From assembly GCA_964571595.1 (NCBI GenBank), contig CAZNCJ010000034.1, positions 1 through 24,265 of the forward strand: a stretch of DNA of 24,265 nt, read 5' to 3'. The number at the start of each line of letters is the position of its first letter. Position 1 is the first letter of the stretch. Made by a program: the position numbers and the translations under genes. The notes under the pieces were generated by a model. It was not told the DNA's origin. It did not search any database and saw only the letters and a program-made list of their open reading frames with translations. Positions 8,792 through 16,466 of this stretch are shown here, piece after piece. This DNA is from CALCKU01 sp964571595. GTDB taxonomy: Bacteria; Pseudomonadota; Alphaproteobacteria; Caulobacterales; Maricaulaceae.

Positions 8792-10859
8792 TAAGAGCGA
8801 TGCCGTAATCCTGCTCAAACAAATAGAGCAAGATACGCGCATTCTCACCGCGTTCAGATTGAAGCTGCGGGTCGGTTTGGGCGAGTAGGCGCGCATCTTG
8901 CGCCGCTGTTTCTAAAAGGCCGCGATGCTTATCCAGATCCGCTAATTTATAATCTGGTAATCCGCTCTGTCTTGCGCCCAGCAGGTCACCCGTCCCGCGT
9001 AGCTTCCAGTCCTTCTCTGCAATAAGAAATCCGTCTTGCGAGCTGCGCATAATTTCTAGCCTTTCTTTGCCAGAAACCGAGAGCGGGCCTTTATACAGAA
9101 GCAGGCAGCTTGAGGGTTTGTCAGAACGTCCAACACGTCCGCGGAGCTGATGTAATTGCGCGAGACCAAAGCGCTCTGCATGTTCAATGACTATGACAGT
9201 GGCGTCAGGGGCGTCGACCCCCACCTCTATAACGGTCGTCGCGACGAGTATGTTGAACTTCCCGTCTTTAAAAGCTTGGGCAGTGCTGTCTTTTTCCTTC
9301 GGGCTCATCCTTCCGTGTAATAAAGCGACCTTGTCACCAAAAACGGCACTGAGTTGTCGGTGACGATCTTCTACCGAGGTCAGGGCCATAATTTCGCTAT
9401 CTTCTACTAAAGGACAAACCCAATAGATTTGCCCGCCTTTCTCAACGGCGCGCCCGATAGCTTCGATAACATTATCAAGTTTTTCAAGAGGTATAATGCG
9501 TGTGTCTATATCACGGCGACCGGCTGGCTTTTCGTCCAGCTTGGAGACATCTAAGTCCCCGTAAGCGGTTAGGGCCAGAGTACGCGGAATAGGCGTGGCC
9601 GTCATGACAAGCAGGTCGGGTTTGCGACCTTTTTGCGTAAGCCTTAAGCGGTCATGCACACCAAAGCGATGTTGCTCGTCAATTATAACAAGGCCTAGAT
9701 CCTTGAATTTTACCTTGTCTTGAAAAAGGGCATGGGTCCCGACAACGACATCAATATAGCCGCGCTCTAGTCCTGTTGCGAGGGCTTGGCGGGGTTTGCC
9801 TTTATCGCGACCCGTAATGGCATGCACGCTTAATCCGGCAGGTTCGAGGAGAGTTTTGAGAGTTTCCGCATGTTGGCGAGCTAAAATTTCAGTCGGGGCC
9901 ATAAGAGCGACTTGCGCGCCGCTTTCACAAATATGCGCAGCCGTTAAGGCCGCGACAAATGTTTTACCCGCGCCGACATCCCCTTGAAGAAGTCGCGCCA
10001 TACGGTAGGGCGATTTCATGTCCTCGAGAATTTCCTCAAAAGCTCTGGTCTGGGCTGATGTGGCTTTGAAGGGCGCGGCGTTTATAACGTCCTGCACATA
10101 TTGGTCGTCATTTGTATAAGATCGTCCAGAGCGCTGCCGCGTGGTTTCGCGCACAAGCGCCATAGCGAGTTGTTTAGCAAATAATTCGTCATAAGCCAGT
10201 CTTTGGCGCGGCGGGGCATCGGGTTTTATATCCACGGGATGCTCCGGTTTATGGATGCGCTGCAAGGCCTCATGAAAACCGGGCCAGTCTTGACGGGTAA
10301 TCATTGCCGGGTCGAGCCATTCCGGCAGATCAGGTATCGTGAGAACGGCTTGCCCCAGTGCCTTACGCGCAACCTTTTGAGAGAGGCCAGCACTAAGAGG
10401 ATAAAGCGTTTCATAGACGGGTAGATCGTCTATCTGTTTGGGCGCGAGGATATAATCCGGGTGCGTCATTTGCAGTTCAGTATTAAAAACTTCCGTTTTG
10501 CCTGAAATTATCCGTGTTGCGCCCTCAGGACATATACGTTGGAGATAATCAGCACGCGCCTGAAAGAATACTAAAGTCATTTCACCCGTATCGTCATAGG
10601 CTTTGATGCGGTAGGGGCGTTTGCGATGGGTTGGTACATTATGACGACCAATAGTGACCGTGAATGTGCAAATTTCGTCTTTTCGAGCCCCCGAGATTGT
10701 TGGACGATAACTCCGGTCTATCAGGCCTGTTGGCGCGGTTAAAATAAGGTCTTTTATCCGTGGACCCATAGCGCGTTCTAAGGCGGCTTTCACGCGCGCG
10801 CCTACGCCTTTTAGTGTGGTGACGTCAGCAAAAAGTGGAAATAGACTATCTGGCCGCAT
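8778..10859 (-). CDS. recG: ATP-dependent DNA helicase RecG
   Basis: 693 residues, normal for RecG. The N-terminal wedge/OB domain (about 1-200) starts LKGVGARVKAALERA. The helicase core has Walker A GDVGAGKT at 293-300, motif II DEQH at 394-397, TATPIPRT in motif III, then GVDAPDATVIVIEHAERFGLAQLHQLRGRVGRS (motifs V and VI in sequence; quoted in part: QLHQLRGRVGRS). The C-terminal segment GTGDLLGARQSGLPDYKLAD is the family's end module. RecG remodels stalled replication forks and D-loops by fork regression. The ATG at 10859 gives the expected start MRPDSLFPLFADVTTLKGVG. It is divergent from sdhE-mfd, an arrangement common in alphaproteobacteria; an apparent small RNA gene ends just upstream of it. 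Confidence 0.97.
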   Translation of the reverse strand: MRPDSLFPLFADVTTLKGVGARVKAALERAMGPRIKDLILTAPTGLIDRSYRPTISGARKDEICTFTVTIGRHNVPTHRKRPYRIKAYDDTGEMTLVFFQARADYLQRICPEGATRIISGKTEVFNTELQMTHPDYILAPKQIDDLPVYETLYPLSAGLSQKVARKALGQAVLTIPDLPEWLDPAMITRQDWPGFHEALQRIHKPEHPVDIKPDAPPRQRLAYDELFAKQLAMALVRETTRQRSGRSYTNDDQYVQDVINAAPFKATSAQTRAFEEILEDMKSPYRMARLLQGDVGAGKTFVAALTAAHICESGAQVALMAPTEILARQHAETLKTLLEPAGLSVHAITGRDKGKPRQALATGLERGYIDVVVGTHALFQDKVKFKDLGLVIIDEQHRFGVHDRLRLTQKGRKPDLLVMTATPIPRTLALTAYGDLDVSKLDEKPAGRRDIDTRIIPLEKLDNVIEAIGRAVEKGGQIYWVCPLVEDSEIMALTSVEDRHRQLSAVFGDKVALLHGRMSPKEKDSTAQAFKDGKFNILVATTVIEVGVDAPDATVIVIEHAERFGLAQLHQLRGRVGRSDKPSSCLLLYKGPLSVSGKERLEIMRSSQDGFLIAEKDWKLRGTGDLLGARQSGLPDYKLADLDKHRGLLETAAQDARLLAQTDPQLQSERGENARILLYLFEQDYGIALMNAG

Positions 10860-10930
10860 AAGTCTTTTTGTACTTAAATAGGGTAGAGTTCAAGCCTTAG
10901 CTAAGCTTGTTTTATTAGAAGGCTGTCCAG

Positions 10931-10961
10931 AAAAAAAGCAGGGCCTAACGGCACCTGCTTT
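10931..10961 (-). terminator. Strong rho-independent terminator of a minus-strand transcript upstream of recG
   Basis: On the minus strand AAAGCAGG-T-GCC, loop GTTA, GGC-CCTGCTTT forms 11 base pairs with one bulged T, followed by an uninterrupted run of T to 10931. The plus strand has no T tract after the stem (it continues GAGG). No minus-strand open frame ends here, so it terminates an untranslated transcript. Confidence 0.85.
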
Positions 10962-11109
10962 GAGGGGAAGGGTATATGAGTTGCGGCTACCGCCTGAACT
11001 TCCTGAACCCACCTTCAGTTCGTTTGGTTCGGTAGCGCAAATATGTGATAGCAAACCGAAACTGAACGCTGACCTAAAAAATCCACCTAAATTCGTTAAT
11101 TTGCGTTTA
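10931..11109 (-). ncRNA. Putative small RNA, about 180 bases, with its own promoter and terminator
   Basis: The 349-base gap between recG and sdhE contains a complete minus-strand transcription unit: a promoter-like pair at 11144-11116, a predicted start near 11109, and the strong terminator ending at 10931. There is no ATG on this strand in the segment; a GTG frame of about 23 codons exists but has no support. Two sets of complementary arms are visible: 10981-10992 with 11030-11040, enclosing 10996-11007 with 11014-11021; and 11014-11026 with 11052-11066. They interleave, so they are either a pseudoknot or alternative folds. I tried it against SRP RNA, 6S RNA, tmRNA and RNase P RNA from memory and saw no convincing match. 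Function unknown; the existence of a transcript is inference. Confidence 0.5.
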
Positions 11110-11115
11110 CTATAA

Positions 11116-11144
11116 ATGTTATCTTAAGGCGAAAAATATGTCAG
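11116..11144 (-). promoter_or_regulatory. Sigma70-type promoter candidate of the small RNA
   Basis: On the minus strand CTGACA (11144-11139) is separated by exactly 17 bases from TAACAT (11121-11116), five and four matches to the -35 and -10 consensus. The start would fall near 11108-11111. An overlapping TATAGT (11114-11109) lacks a well-placed -35. Confidence 0.45.
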
Positions 11145-11208
11145 TCTTTGAGTGACAGCCCTACCGCTTATATGTAAGAGGGCAGGCGATAATTGACAAA
11201 GATATAAA

Positions 11209-11463
11209 ATGACTGACATCCGCCGTAAACGTCTACTATACCGCGCTAATTACCGCGGATTTAAAGAAGCTGATCTCTTATTGGGCGGGTTCGCCAAAGC
11301 CAATATCGAGACTTTCTCTGAGGATGAGTTGAGCATGTTTGAGCACTTATTGGGTGCAAAAGATCATGACATTTATAATTGGATTACAGGGAAGGCCGAT
11401 GTTCCCGCCCAATATGATACCCCAATATTTGCCCGTTTGCGTGTGTTTAAGCCCGAGATTTAA
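11209..11463 (+). CDS. sdhE: Succinate dehydrogenase assembly factor SdhE (flavinylation factor)
   Basis: 84 residues, typical of this small DUF339 family. The signature RRKRLLYRANYRGFKEADLL carries the RGxxE element (RGFKE) that contacts the flavoprotein, followed by a helical region with SEDELSMFEHLL and DIYNWI. It helps attach FAD covalently to the succinate dehydrogenase flavoprotein subunit in the cytoplasm. No clear Shine-Dalgarno precedes the ATG, but it is the only start that retains the family N-terminus. mfd begins two bases after its stop codon, so the two are transcribed and probably translated together; the recG/sdhE/mfd neighbourhood is common in alphaproteobacteria and does not imply a shared function. 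Confidence 0.93.
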   Translation: MTDIRRKRLLYRANYRGFKEADLLLGGFAKANIETFSEDELSMFEHLLGAKDHDIYNWITGKADVPAQYDTPIFARLRVFKPEI

Positions 11464-11465
11464 AC

Positions 11466-14400
11466 TTGATACAGCTTAATCGATATGCGGGCTTTGAGCA
11501 GAGCCTACTTGCCGCAGGTGTGCCTGATGGTGTTGATGCGCTTATTGTGTCTCGTACTGTTCGGCAGAGACATAAAGCTGGTGAGTGCGCGCGCCTTATG
11601 TTCGTGGCGCGTGATGATAGCCGGGCGACAAATTTTATGGCGGCCTGTCGTTTTTTTGCTCCGGACATACCAGTTCTATATTTACCCGCTTGGGATTGTC
11701 TGCCATTTGATCGTGTCTCGCCCTCACGTATATCGGCCGCACGACGGGCTTCTACTTTATATGCTCTGCTCAATATAGGACCCGATGCGCCTTTAATAAT
11801 TGTCTCTACTATTAGTGCTGTCACACAAAGAACGCCGCCGCGTGAGATTATCTCTAAAGCTGGGTTTTCCGCAAAAAAAGGTCAAATGCTCGAGCGTGAA
11901 ACTCTCCAGACCTATCTCAGCGAGAACGGTTATTCACGTAGCTCGACCGTTATGGAGCCTGGGGATTTTGCCATTAGGGGCGGCCTTGTAGACATTTTTG
12001 CGCCCGGGACCGAACTACCGATACGTCTTGATTTTTTCGGGGATGAGCTTGAGAGTATTCGCAGTTTTGATGTCGATACGCAGCGTTCTATCGCCGCGCT
12101 TGAGCGGGCAGACCTTGCCCCCGCCAGCGAAGTTTTCGTCACTGAAGCCTCAATATCAAAATTTCGTAAAAACTATATTGCCGCTTTTGGGGGCGGTATT
12201 AATCAAGACCCTGTATATGCTTCTGTCTCTGAAGGGATGAAACCGCAGGGCATAGAGCATTTCATGCCTTTGTTTTATGATCGCACCGAAACCGTGTTTG
12301 AGTATGTTGGTCAGGACGCGCTAGTCGTATTTGACGCTTTACTCTCTGAAGCGCGTCAGGAACGACAAGACGTAATAGCTGATTTTTTCGAAGCTCGACA
12401 AACCCATTTGGAAACCCGTGATAGTGGCTCGGGCGATCCCGGTAAAACTGCAGGCTTATTCAGACTTTTGTCCATTGAGAGCCTTTATATTTCCGAGACG
12501 GGGTGGCAGGAGATCTGCAAGGGTATAAATACCCGCCAGCATACCCCCTTTATTCCGCCAGATAGTCAAGACCTCGTTGACTTTGGCGCACAGGCAGCGC
12601 GCAGTTTCTCTACTGAAAGGCGTACAGAAGGCGTGAATGTGTTTGATGAGGTCGTCACGCATTTAAAGGCACTTCAAAGCGCGGGCAAAACCATATTAAT
12701 CGCGGCGTGGACAGAAGGGTCGTCTGAACGCTTGGCGAATGTTTTAGAAGACCATGCGCTGTCTATCGGCCAAGTTGAGAGCGGGCCTGCTGCGTTGAAA
12801 CTTCCTAAAGGGCAAATTAAACGCATAACCCTGCCGATTGAGCATGGATTTACCTTTGGTGATCTCGCGATAATTTCCGAACAGGATATTCTTGGTGATC
12901 GTCTGGTTAATCGAGGGCGTAAACGCAAAGCTAAGAACTTCATTTCAGAGGCAGCAAGCCTGAATGCCAGTGATTTAATCATTCATATCGATCACGGCTT
13001 GGGGCGGTATATCGGCCTGAAAACATTGAATGTTCAAGACGCGCCGCATGATTGTCTAGAGCTTGAATATGCAGGCGGGGCCAAATTATATCTACCCGTA
13101 GAGAATATTGAGCTTTTATCGCGTTACGGCAAGGGCGGTGATAATGTCGTTCTTGATCGATTGGGTGGTGCGGCCTGGCAATCCCGAAAGGCGAAAGCCA
13201 AAAAGCGGCTGCGTGATATGGCCGCCGAGCTTATCAAAATAGCCGCCAAGCGTGCCATGAAAACTATGGAGCCCATAGAGGTGCAAGAGGGGGTTTATAA
13301 TGAGTTTTGCGCACGCTTTCCTTATGCCGAGACGGATGATCAACTGGGCGCAATCGAAGACGTTATGGAGGATTTATCCTCTGGCCGGCCTATGGACCGT
13401 CTTATTTGCGGCGATGTCGGATTTGGTAAAACAGAAGTGGCTTTGCGCGCGGCTTTCGCTGTTGCTATGTCAGGACGCCAAGTCGCGATCATTGCGCCTA
13501 CAACTTTATTGAGCCGCCAGCACTACCAAACCCTCACTGAGCGCTTTCGCGGATGGCCTATCAAGGTCGGGCAGCTTTCGCGCTTAGTCTCCGCTAAAAA
13601 GGCAGCACTTACGCGCGAAGAATTAGAAAAGGGGCGTTGCGAGATTGTCGTCGGGACACATGCGCTTTTAGCCAAGTCTGTCAAATTTTCAGATCTGGGT
13701 CTTTTAATTGTCGACGAGGAGCAGCGCTTTGGTGTGGGCCATAAGGAACGCCTCAAACAGATGCGCGCCAATATTCACGTCATGACATTAACGGCGACGC
13801 CTATTCCGCGCACACTGCAAATGTCGCTCTCGGGTATTCGTGACCTCTCCCTGATTGCTACTCCGCCAGTCGATAGATTGGCCGTGCGCACCTATGTCTC
13901 GCCCTTTGATGTGGTAAGCGTTAGAAAGGCCTTGCTGCGCGAGCGTTACCGCGGCGGGCAGAGCTTTTTCATAGCCCCGCGTATAGCCGATCTTGCAAGA
14001 CTGGAGGAGTTTCTGCGCGAAGATGTGCCAGAGGTGAAATATGTCATAGCCCATGGGCAAATGACGCCCACTGCCTTGGATGATATTATGACGGCCTTTT
14101 ATGAGGGCAAATATGATGTCTTGCTCTCAACCTCGATCATTGAGAGTGGTATTGATATCCCGACGGCCAATACAATGATTATCTACCGTTCTGATAGATT
14201 TGGTCTTGCCCAGCTCTATCAGATGCGCGGACGGGTCGGGCGCTCCAAATTACGAGCTTATGCTTATCTGACGACACCTGAAAATAATGTCGCGACACCA
14301 GAGGCCTTGCAGCGATTAAAAATATTGCAATCACTTGATAGCCTTGGGGCAGGGTTTACACTTGCCAGTCATGATCTGGATATGCGCGGGGGCGGAAACC

Positions 14401-14960
14401 CTTTGGGCGAAGAACAATCCGGGCATATTAAAGATGTGGGTGTCGAGCTTTATCAACATATGCTCGAAGAAGCTGTGGCGGAACTGCGCGAAGATCAGGA
14501 CGATTTGAGGGATCAGTCTTGGTCGCCGCAAGTCAATGCGGGTGTCGCGATATTGATAGCCGAGAGTTATATCTCTGATCTTAACCTGCGCCTTGCCACT
14601 TATCGCCGTATTTCTGAGATTAAGGATGATGAAAGCAGTGAGGCTTTGGCGGCCGAGTTGATAGACCGTTTCGGGCCTCTGCCAAAAGAAGTGGAGTCGC
14701 TGTTAAAAGTGATGAAAATCAAGCGTTTATGCCGTAAGTCTCACGTAGAGAAAATTGATGCTGGCCCGCGCGGACTTGTCCTCACTATGCGTCATAAAGA
14801 TGTTAAAGACCCATCTGTAATACTCAATGCGATCACACAGAATAAGGGGTGGCGCTTACGCCCAGATCAAACCATACTGGTCGTGGGCAAATTTGATCAT
14901 GACGATGCGCGTTTAAAAGCGGCCGAGCGAGCTGTTAAGGCTTTGATTGTGGAAGGCTAA
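11466..14960 (+). CDS. mfd: Transcription-repair coupling factor Mfd
   Basis: 1164 residues, full length. In order: UvrB-homology region (about 1-350, with AWDCLPFDRVSPS near 78-90), a linker, the RNA-polymerase-interacting domain (about 500-570, with HIDHGLGRYIGL), and an SF2 translocase core similar to RecG with Walker A GDVGFGKT at 649-656, motif II DEEQ at 750-753, TATPIPRTLQMS, and the QMRGRVGRS motif VI; then a C-terminal regulatory domain. Mfd pushes stalled RNA polymerase off lesions and recruits UvrA. The start used is TTG at 11466, two bases after the sdhE stop; no ATG or GTG in frame nearby would keep the N-terminus. A TTG start this close to sdhE suggests translational coupling that limits its level. 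Confidence 0.95.
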   Translation: MIQLNRYAGFEQSLLAAGVPDGVDALIVSRTVRQRHKAGECARLMFVARDDSRATNFMAACRFFAPDIPVLYLPAWDCLPFDRVSPSRISAARRASTLYALLNIGPDAPLIIVSTISAVTQRTPPREIISKAGFSAKKGQMLERETLQTYLSENGYSRSSTVMEPGDFAIRGGLVDIFAPGTELPIRLDFFGDELESIRSFDVDTQRSIAALERADLAPASEVFVTEASISKFRKNYIAAFGGGINQDPVYASVSEGMKPQGIEHFMPLFYDRTETVFEYVGQDALVVFDALLSEARQERQDVIADFFEARQTHLETRDSGSGDPGKTAGLFRLLSIESLYISETGWQEICKGINTRQHTPFIPPDSQDLVDFGAQAARSFSTERRTEGVNVFDEVVTHLKALQSAGKTILIAAWTEGSSERLANVLEDHALSIGQVESGPAALKLPKGQIKRITLPIEHGFTFGDLAIISEQDILGDRLVNRGRKRKAKNFISEAASLNASDLIIHIDHGLGRYIGLKTLNVQDAPHDCLELEYAGGAKLYLPVENIELLSRYGKGGDNVVLDRLGGAAWQSRKAKAKKRLRDMAAELIKIAAKRAMKTMEPIEVQEGVYNEFCARFPYAETDDQLGAIEDVMEDLSSGRPMDRLICGDVGFGKTEVALRAAFAVAMSGRQVAIIAPTTLLSRQHYQTLTERFRGWPIKVGQLSRLVSAKKAALTREELEKGRCEIVVGTHALLAKSVKFSDLGLLIVDEEQRFGVGHKERLKQMRANIHVMTLTATPIPRTLQMSLSGIRDLSLIATPPVDRLAVRTYVSPFDVVSVRKALLRERYRGGQSFFIAPRIADLARLEEFLREDVPEVKYVIAHGQMTPTALDDIMTAFYEGKYDVLLSTSIIESGIDIPTANTMIIYRSDRFGLAQLYQMRGRVGRSKLRAYAYLTTPENNVATPEALQRLKILQSLDSLGAGFTLASHDLDMRGGGNPLGEEQSGHIKDVGVELYQHMLEEAVAELREDQDDLRDQSWSPQVNAGVAILIAESYISDLNLRLATYRRISEIKDDESSEALAAELIDRFGPLPKEVESLLKVMKIKRLCRKSHVEKIDAGPRGLVLTMRHKDVKDPSVILNAITQNKGWRLRPDQTILVVGKFDHDDARLKAAERAVKALIVEG

Positions 14961-14985
14961 AGACGTTTGATAGAACGGGTTTTGT

Positions 14986-16395
14986 CTAATTTGTGTTTAG
15001 AGCAAGAGGTGTGGATTGGCGGGTCTCAGATAGATCGCCCAGATTTTGGTAAAGGCGGACTATAAATTCTTGATAAGTGTCATCATTTTGAAGTTCAGTG
15101 CTTGCTGTGGTTATTTGCATCGTAAATGATTTGGGATCTTGCTGTCCGGTTTCAAAAGCTGCGCAATCGACCACGCCTGATATTCTCTCAATGACAGAAT
15201 TTATCAATTTGGACGGCATGCCCGGTATGGCAATGAAGAAAAGATCATCTTCAATACGTGCGACAATGTCTTGCATGCGGACGAGATTTTTAATCATCCC
15301 CCCAATCTGAGCATTGGCGCGCGCGATCTTATCGACGGGTAGGGGGACATCCAGGTTTTTAAATGTTCTTACAGCAATAAGGGAAATAGGTGTGTCCGTT
15401 TTTTTGTAATAGTTACAGATACGCGCCATATGTTTTTCAAAAAAGTTGGCGTTAAATGTGCCCGAAGCAATATCAGAGCAGGCTTCCCCGCCAATGAGGT
15501 TGAATTCCGTTTTGAGTTGCGAATGAATACGGTGGTAATTCGCCAGTTCCATAATCCGGCCCGCGATTTCAATTTCGTCGGAATTGTGGGGAATGATGTC
15601 TTTAACCCCGCTCTCAAAGGCTTTTTCTTTATATTCAAATGTTTCGTCATTTACCAATAGCAGGCTCGGTACATGATATAATTTTGAATTGCGCAACATA
15701 GTGGACGCAATAGTCAGGGCAGGCTCGGCCCCCTTTAAAGCGTTCATGACAACGGCGTCAAAGCTAGATTCGTGTAAGAAATCAAAGGCGCTAAAGGAAG
15801 TGAAGGCGGCGACGACTTCTACATTGCGTTTTTGCAAGGCATTTATAATCACCATGAACTCAGGAGAGGCTTCACCAATAAATAATATACGATAGGGTTT
15901 TGCCAAGTCTGCTTCACTTAGTGAATGTGTTATGTCAAAATCTTGAGACAATGTTTGGGTGCGCAGTTCAATTTCGCGCTCCATTTCCTGGAGCCTGATC
16001 ATAGAGTTTACGCGCGTTGAAATTTGCGAGGGGTGAACAGGTGGAAAGAGAACCGAGTCAAATGTGTTATTTTTCAAATCACCTATTCGGTTTATCGCGG
16101 CAATTATCGGCAGATTGCTATTAGGATATGTGTCTCTGACTTTCTGGGTTAGCCTGTTTAAATGTTCAATATAATCAGAAAATACGAATAAAGCGGCAGA
16201 GGGTTGTGTTGACGGGAGTTCGTCAAGGTCCTCACCGTCAAATAAAGCAAGTTTCGTGTGATGCCCGATTTTATGGAGCTGTTTAGCCACGTTTACGGCG
16301 ACTTCAAGATTATCTGTCGCTATCAAGACAAAATGCGGATTCGCATTGGCGTGTGCTGTCTCAGAGTTTTGAGATGATTCTAATGGCGTCGACAT
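14986..16395 (-). CDS. popA: PopA-like protein: two degenerate receiver domains plus degenerate GGDEF domain with intact I-site
   Basis: 469 residues. Receiver-like domains lie at about 20-135 and 168-290; in the second, the phospho-acceptor position in FDAVVMN is Asn218, and the acidic pair after the first strand is missing. From about 305 a diguanylate-cyclase fold begins (DIASGTFNANFFEKH), but the GGDEF signature reads RIEDDLF at 380-386, so cyclase activity is not expected. The inhibitory I-site RxxD is intact as R373-M-Q-D376, at exactly the spacing seen in PleD. This layout (REC-REC-dead GGDEF with I-site) is that of Caulobacter PopA, which binds cyclic di-GMP and brings CtrA to the pole for ClpXP degradation. 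Orthology is inference. It is convergent with mfd; a hairpin abuts its start codon. Confidence 0.72.
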   Translation of the reverse strand: MSTPLESSQNSETAHANANPHFVLIATDNLEVAVNVAKQLHKIGHHTKLALFDGEDLDELPSTQPSAALFVFSDYIEHLNRLTQKVRDTYPNSNLPIIAAINRIGDLKNNTFDSVLFPPVHPSQISTRVNSMIRLQEMEREIELRTQTLSQDFDITHSLSEADLAKPYRILFIGEASPEFMVIINALQKRNVEVVAAFTSFSAFDFLHESSFDAVVMNALKGAEPALTIASTMLRNSKLYHVPSLLLVNDETFEYKEKAFESGVKDIIPHNSDEIEIAGRIMELANYHRIHSQLKTEFNLIGGEACSDIASGTFNANFFEKHMARICNYYKKTDTPISLIAVRTFKNLDVPLPVDKIARANAQIGGMIKNLVRMQDIVARIEDDLFFIAIPGMPSKLINSVIERISGVVDCAAFETGQQDPKSFTMQITTASTELQNDDTYQEFIVRLYQNLGDLSETRQSTPLALNTN

Positions 16396-16420
16396 AAGAC
16401 TTATGTGGGTTAAAAGTCTT
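16396..16420 (-). promoter_or_regulatory. Hairpin immediately before the popA-like start codon
   Basis: On the minus strand AAGACTT (16420-16414) and AAGTCTT (16402-16396) form a perfect seven-base inverted repeat with an 11-base loop; the second arm ends one base before the ATG at 16395. No Shine-Dalgarno sequence is visible. It could be an RNA hairpin over the ribosome site or a protein-binding dyad. Confidence 0.35.
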
Positions 16421-16466
16421 TCCGATCCGTTAACTATAATGTTTTTGAGGGCGTTTTAGGCAGGGC

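Noticed and set aside
11041..11075. Short GTG frame on the minus strand within the putative small RNA
   Set aside because: About 23 codons, no Shine-Dalgarno and no recognisable peptide; the complementary arms explain the sequence better.
10931..11109. Assignment of the putative small RNA to SRP RNA, 6S RNA, tmRNA or RNase P RNA
   Set aside because: The conserved loops I know for these (for example the SRP GGAA domain with its AGCAG partner, or the tmRNA T-arm) are not present, and the shape is not the long rod of 6S RNA.
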